In this document: positions 20,213 through 22,459 of the stretch, piece by piece
Layout: every line of letters starts with the position of its first letter
Numbering within the stretch: position 1 is the stretch's first letter
DNA from: Saccoglossus kowalevskii
Lineage: Eukaryota; Hemichordata; Enteropneusta; Harrimaniidae
Direction: 5' to 3'
NCBI RefSeq assembly: GCF_000003605.2
Contig: NW_003151756.1
Span: 209,371 to 231,829 of the forward strand
Length of the DNA stretch: 22,459 nt
The notes under the pieces: model-generated
Told to the model about the DNA's origin: nothing
Database searches by the model: none
The model's input: the letters and a program-made list of their open reading frames with translations, nothing else
Translations under genes and position numbers: made by a program

Positions 20213-20437
20213 TCACGCGCTGCACTGGTATAAGGTGGATCGGCGTGGACGGATTTCACGGTCTCTGTACGGAATAAGTTCAGTTTCTGGGTGGGAGTGT
20301 TCGGTCACAGTGACAAAGGGGAAGACGTGCCGTGCGTAGCTAGGCGAGTTTCTGCTGTACGCGAGCGTCGGTTCGAGGCAAGCAGTTCGTGACAGATAAC
20401 TAATTCCACGATAAATTCGGGTACGAACGGTGTTCAT
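20213..20437 (-). CDS. Small GC-rich ORF with possible mitochondrial-type N terminus
   Basis: A 74-codon frame opens with ATG and ends in TGA. Third positions are often G or C, unlike the AT-rich flanks. The N terminus (MNTVRTRIYRGISYLSRTA) is rich in Arg/Ser and has no acidic residue until Glu 22, as in mitochondrial targeting sequences; that targeting is inference. A TATATAA box lies about 46-55 nt upstream on the same strand. Alternatively a T8 tract and TTCAG just before the ATG could be a splice acceptor, making this a last exon. An overlapping upstream ATG in another frame gives only a short peptide. No family recognised. Confidence 0.4.
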   Translation of the reverse strand: MNTVRTRIYRGISYLSRTACLEPTLAYSRNSPSYARHVFPFVTVTEHSHPETELIPYRDREIRPRRSTLYQCSA

Positions 20438-20482
20438 CTCCTGAAGGCATTGTGATTGATTTAAAAAAAAGGTTTATGAATG

Positions 20483-20492
20483 TTTTATATAA
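20483..20492 (-). promoter_or_regulatory. TATA box upstream of the 20437 start
   Basis: On the minus strand this reads TTATATAAAA, 46 nt from the ATG. This would give a leader of only about 20 nt. Confidence 0.4.
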
Positions 20493-21759
20493 CAACTGTT
20501 CATGCTTAAGTGACATTCACCATATTTGTTGGTACTATTTTAAAGTTTTTGGGAATAAAAAATATAGTCAAATAATTATATGAAAGAAAAGAAAATACGA
20601 TCCGCCCAACAATAACAAAGCAATATTATTCTACCTTCCATGAAGTTAAAAAGTGTATTTAAAGTACGTGGCAATTGTCACATCGCGAGAAACCAGTCAG
20701 TGACGCAGGTGTGAACTTAGCAGACTGACTAGTTAAAAACTAACTACTAGTATATACATTTTGCTCTTTAACTAATCTATTTAATTTGTTTACTTGCTCT
20801 TATGTTATTTTAAATTTTATTATCCTTTTCTATTTTATTTGACTTTGTTCATCTTCTATAGAAAGAATAAAAATGTTATCTTACATGACACAATTCCAAA
20901 ACCGAACGTAGGCGGCGTATTCAAGTTCAAATTTCAAGCCAACGCATGCGCATTGCCATTCGAATTTGGCGGATTTTTTTGACGAAAGCATATGTGCCTG
21001 GAATCCAACTTCACCAAAAAATCATTCGCAGTTTGTTTTAAACCTCACGACCATAGACAGTATCTAGCCCAGAAGGTACTTGACCAACATGGAAAGTTTC
21101 TTTTATGTGTACGGAGCTAAAAAGAGATCCAACGGTTCTATGTTGTGTGTCAGCAGACGACATTAGAAAGCTGACCTGAGGTGCAAACACGAACCTGACG
21201 ATGGCATTCACAATTTCATACATATACACATTTTTGTTAGACATTTTTATTATAGACGCACGTGTTGGTCTACAAGTGGGTGGGATAAAAAACAAATGGA
21301 TGATACACTCCTACCCACTGTGCTTGAATAGGAACCCCACCCAACGACGTAACTTTTTGTAGTGAAAACATGATGGTGGAAGAGCATTTATTAGATGCAA
21401 ATAAAGAAATTGAGTAGGTTTCTATCTAAAATTCTTCAACAGTTTCTTGACTTGTGACTCATGCCTAGACTGATTGCAATCAAACTTAGTATGAGGTCAC
21501 AGAGGCTATGCTGCATATATCATTTTGTTTGACTATGAATATTATGAGGTTAGGGTTGGACCATTTGATTTTTGAGGGGGGGGGTCAGCTCAGTGAAAGG
21601 CAATTTTTTTTTTTTTATGTGTTTGGAATTTTTTTTTTTATCAGTAGGTTTGCTTGCAAATTTTTTTTTAGGAGTTCATCATATCCAACATTTTTTTTTC
21701 ATTATCTTCAACGGAGGTAGGAAAGACTTGATATTTTACTGCTATTTTACGTTTTTTGA
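20493..21759. other. AT-rich intergenic DNA with T-runs
   Basis: A 67-codon ATG frame at 21241..21038 (minus) has a mildly coding look but no recognisable domain. From 21600 to 21700 there are four T-runs of 9-12 nt spaced 15-30 nt apart. Confidence 0.4.
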
Positions 21760-22345
21760 CAAAGTGGCCTCCATTTCGACAAATATGATCAAATCTCAAG
21801 ACAAAACAGTCGGCCATTTTGATCCAAATTTTGAAAAAAAAATATGACCTGCACGTGTAACCCAATATACATGATCATCATATAAAGTTTGATTGAAATC
21901 GCCCTATTCAGCTTCGGGAAACAGTTCCGGCACGTTACAGACTGAATTTAAGATATTAAACAAAATGGCCGCCATTTCGACAAATTTGATCAAAACATGG
22001 TGTTTTATTGTCTTGAAGTATAGTACCTATGTAAAAACTTTCAAGTGAATCAGGCGATATATTCTTTCAGAGGAATCAGCACAAAAATGAAAAGGCCGTG
22101 AGTCGGCCATTTTGAACCGAATCTTGAAAAAAAGTGACGTACTCCAATAACCCAATATGCATGATCACCATACAAAGTTTGATTGAAATCGCCCTGTTCA
22201 CGTTTAAATATCAGAATTTAGCAAATTTGAGGGACAAAATGGCTGCCAGTCAGCCATATTTTGTTGAATCGTATTGAAAATTAGCATATGTAGGTCATCA
22301 TAGATTGTCTGTATACCAAGTTTGAACGAGATCGGTCAAAGGCTG
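21760..22345 (+). repeat. Degenerate tandem repeat of about 145-bp period
   Basis: A landmark AAAGTTTGATTGAAATCG or a relative recurs at 21884, 22035, 22174 and 22317 (spacings 151, 139, 143). Between landmarks sits a palindromic ATGGC(C/T)GCC...GGCCATTTTG block (21760, 21811, 21961, 22104, 22237). The blocks 21811..21910 and 22104..22200 are especially alike, suggesting a higher-order unit of two. It ends near a GGACGGACGGAAC stretch (22367) and continues toward the window edge. Confidence 0.7.
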
Positions 22346-22459
22346 TCCGATAAATGGATGCAGAAGGACGGACGGAACCCAAATTAATAATCCCCGTTTT
22401 CGGATTCGTCCGAACTGGGACTAAAAAGGTTCGTCGGCAGTCTGAAAACAAACAAAAAA

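Noticed and set aside
20337..20390. tRNA gene with B box GGTTCGAGGC
   Set aside because: The A-box match is poor and the T stem does not pair, so no cloverleaf forms.
21038..21241. 67-codon minus-strand ATG frame
   Set aside because: A mildly protein-like translation, but no promoter at a sensible distance, no splice context and no recognisable family.
1..22459. CRISPR array, bacterial operon, toxin or defence genes
   Set aside because: No regularly spaced identical repeats with unique spacers, no ribosome-binding-site-led polycistrons; the content is animal nuclear DNA.

Overview
This is eukaryotic, AT-rich, intron-bearing DNA from a multicellular animal. Evidence for this is GT-AG introns, TATA boxes, AATAAA signals, two multi-exon secreted-protein genes, a decayed non-LTR retrotransposon, a tRNA-derived SINE candidate, microsatellites and a 150-N assembly gap. 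LamG-like (laminin G / concanavalin-type) proteins of this kind and the repeat style suggest a marine invertebrate, perhaps a deuterostome such as a hemichordate or cephalochordate. The species guess is inference only.

The centre is the best supported part. Two paralogous genes lie head to tail on the minus strand at 9558..6861 and 15040..11839. I assembled each as four coding exons, all joined by phase-1 introns, giving about 655 and 653 residues. The order is signal peptide, short Cys-containing module, coiled-coil stretch, charged linker, then two LamG-like domains in one large last exon. The 87-nt second exon was found in both copies by splice sites and phase. The two genes are nearly identical over the junction of LamG1 and LamG2, including a 90-nt identical run, but differ strongly in the N-terminal exons and the extreme C terminus. 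This pattern suggests gene conversion.

Left flank (1..6860): a degenerate non-LTR retrotransposon (about 2598..4800, plus strand) sits inside what may be a 4-kb intron of a small minus-strand gene (exons 5034..4961 and 895..787). A short coding-like exon lies at 6303..6176. Two nested hairpins, a 30-bp tandem duplication and a tetraloop hairpin are also present.

Between the paralogues (9559..11838): two divergent ATGGCGAC starts 270 bp apart look like a bidirectional promoter. The plus-strand member runs into the assembly gap. Exon-like blocks, one with a transmembrane segment, follow it.

Right flank (15041..22459): mostly intergenic. It holds a three-copy dispersed repeat, an unrecognised pair of exon-like minus-strand blocks, a signal-peptide first exon (19181..19262) whose remaining exons are not seen, a G-quadruplex motif, a GC-rich small minus-strand ORF with its own TATA box, and a degenerate tandem repeat of about 145-bp period at the right edge.

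No host defence, CRISPR, bacterial or viral gene system was seen. Apart from the LamG pair, the gene models are hypotheses from splice sites and reading phase and are scored accordingly.
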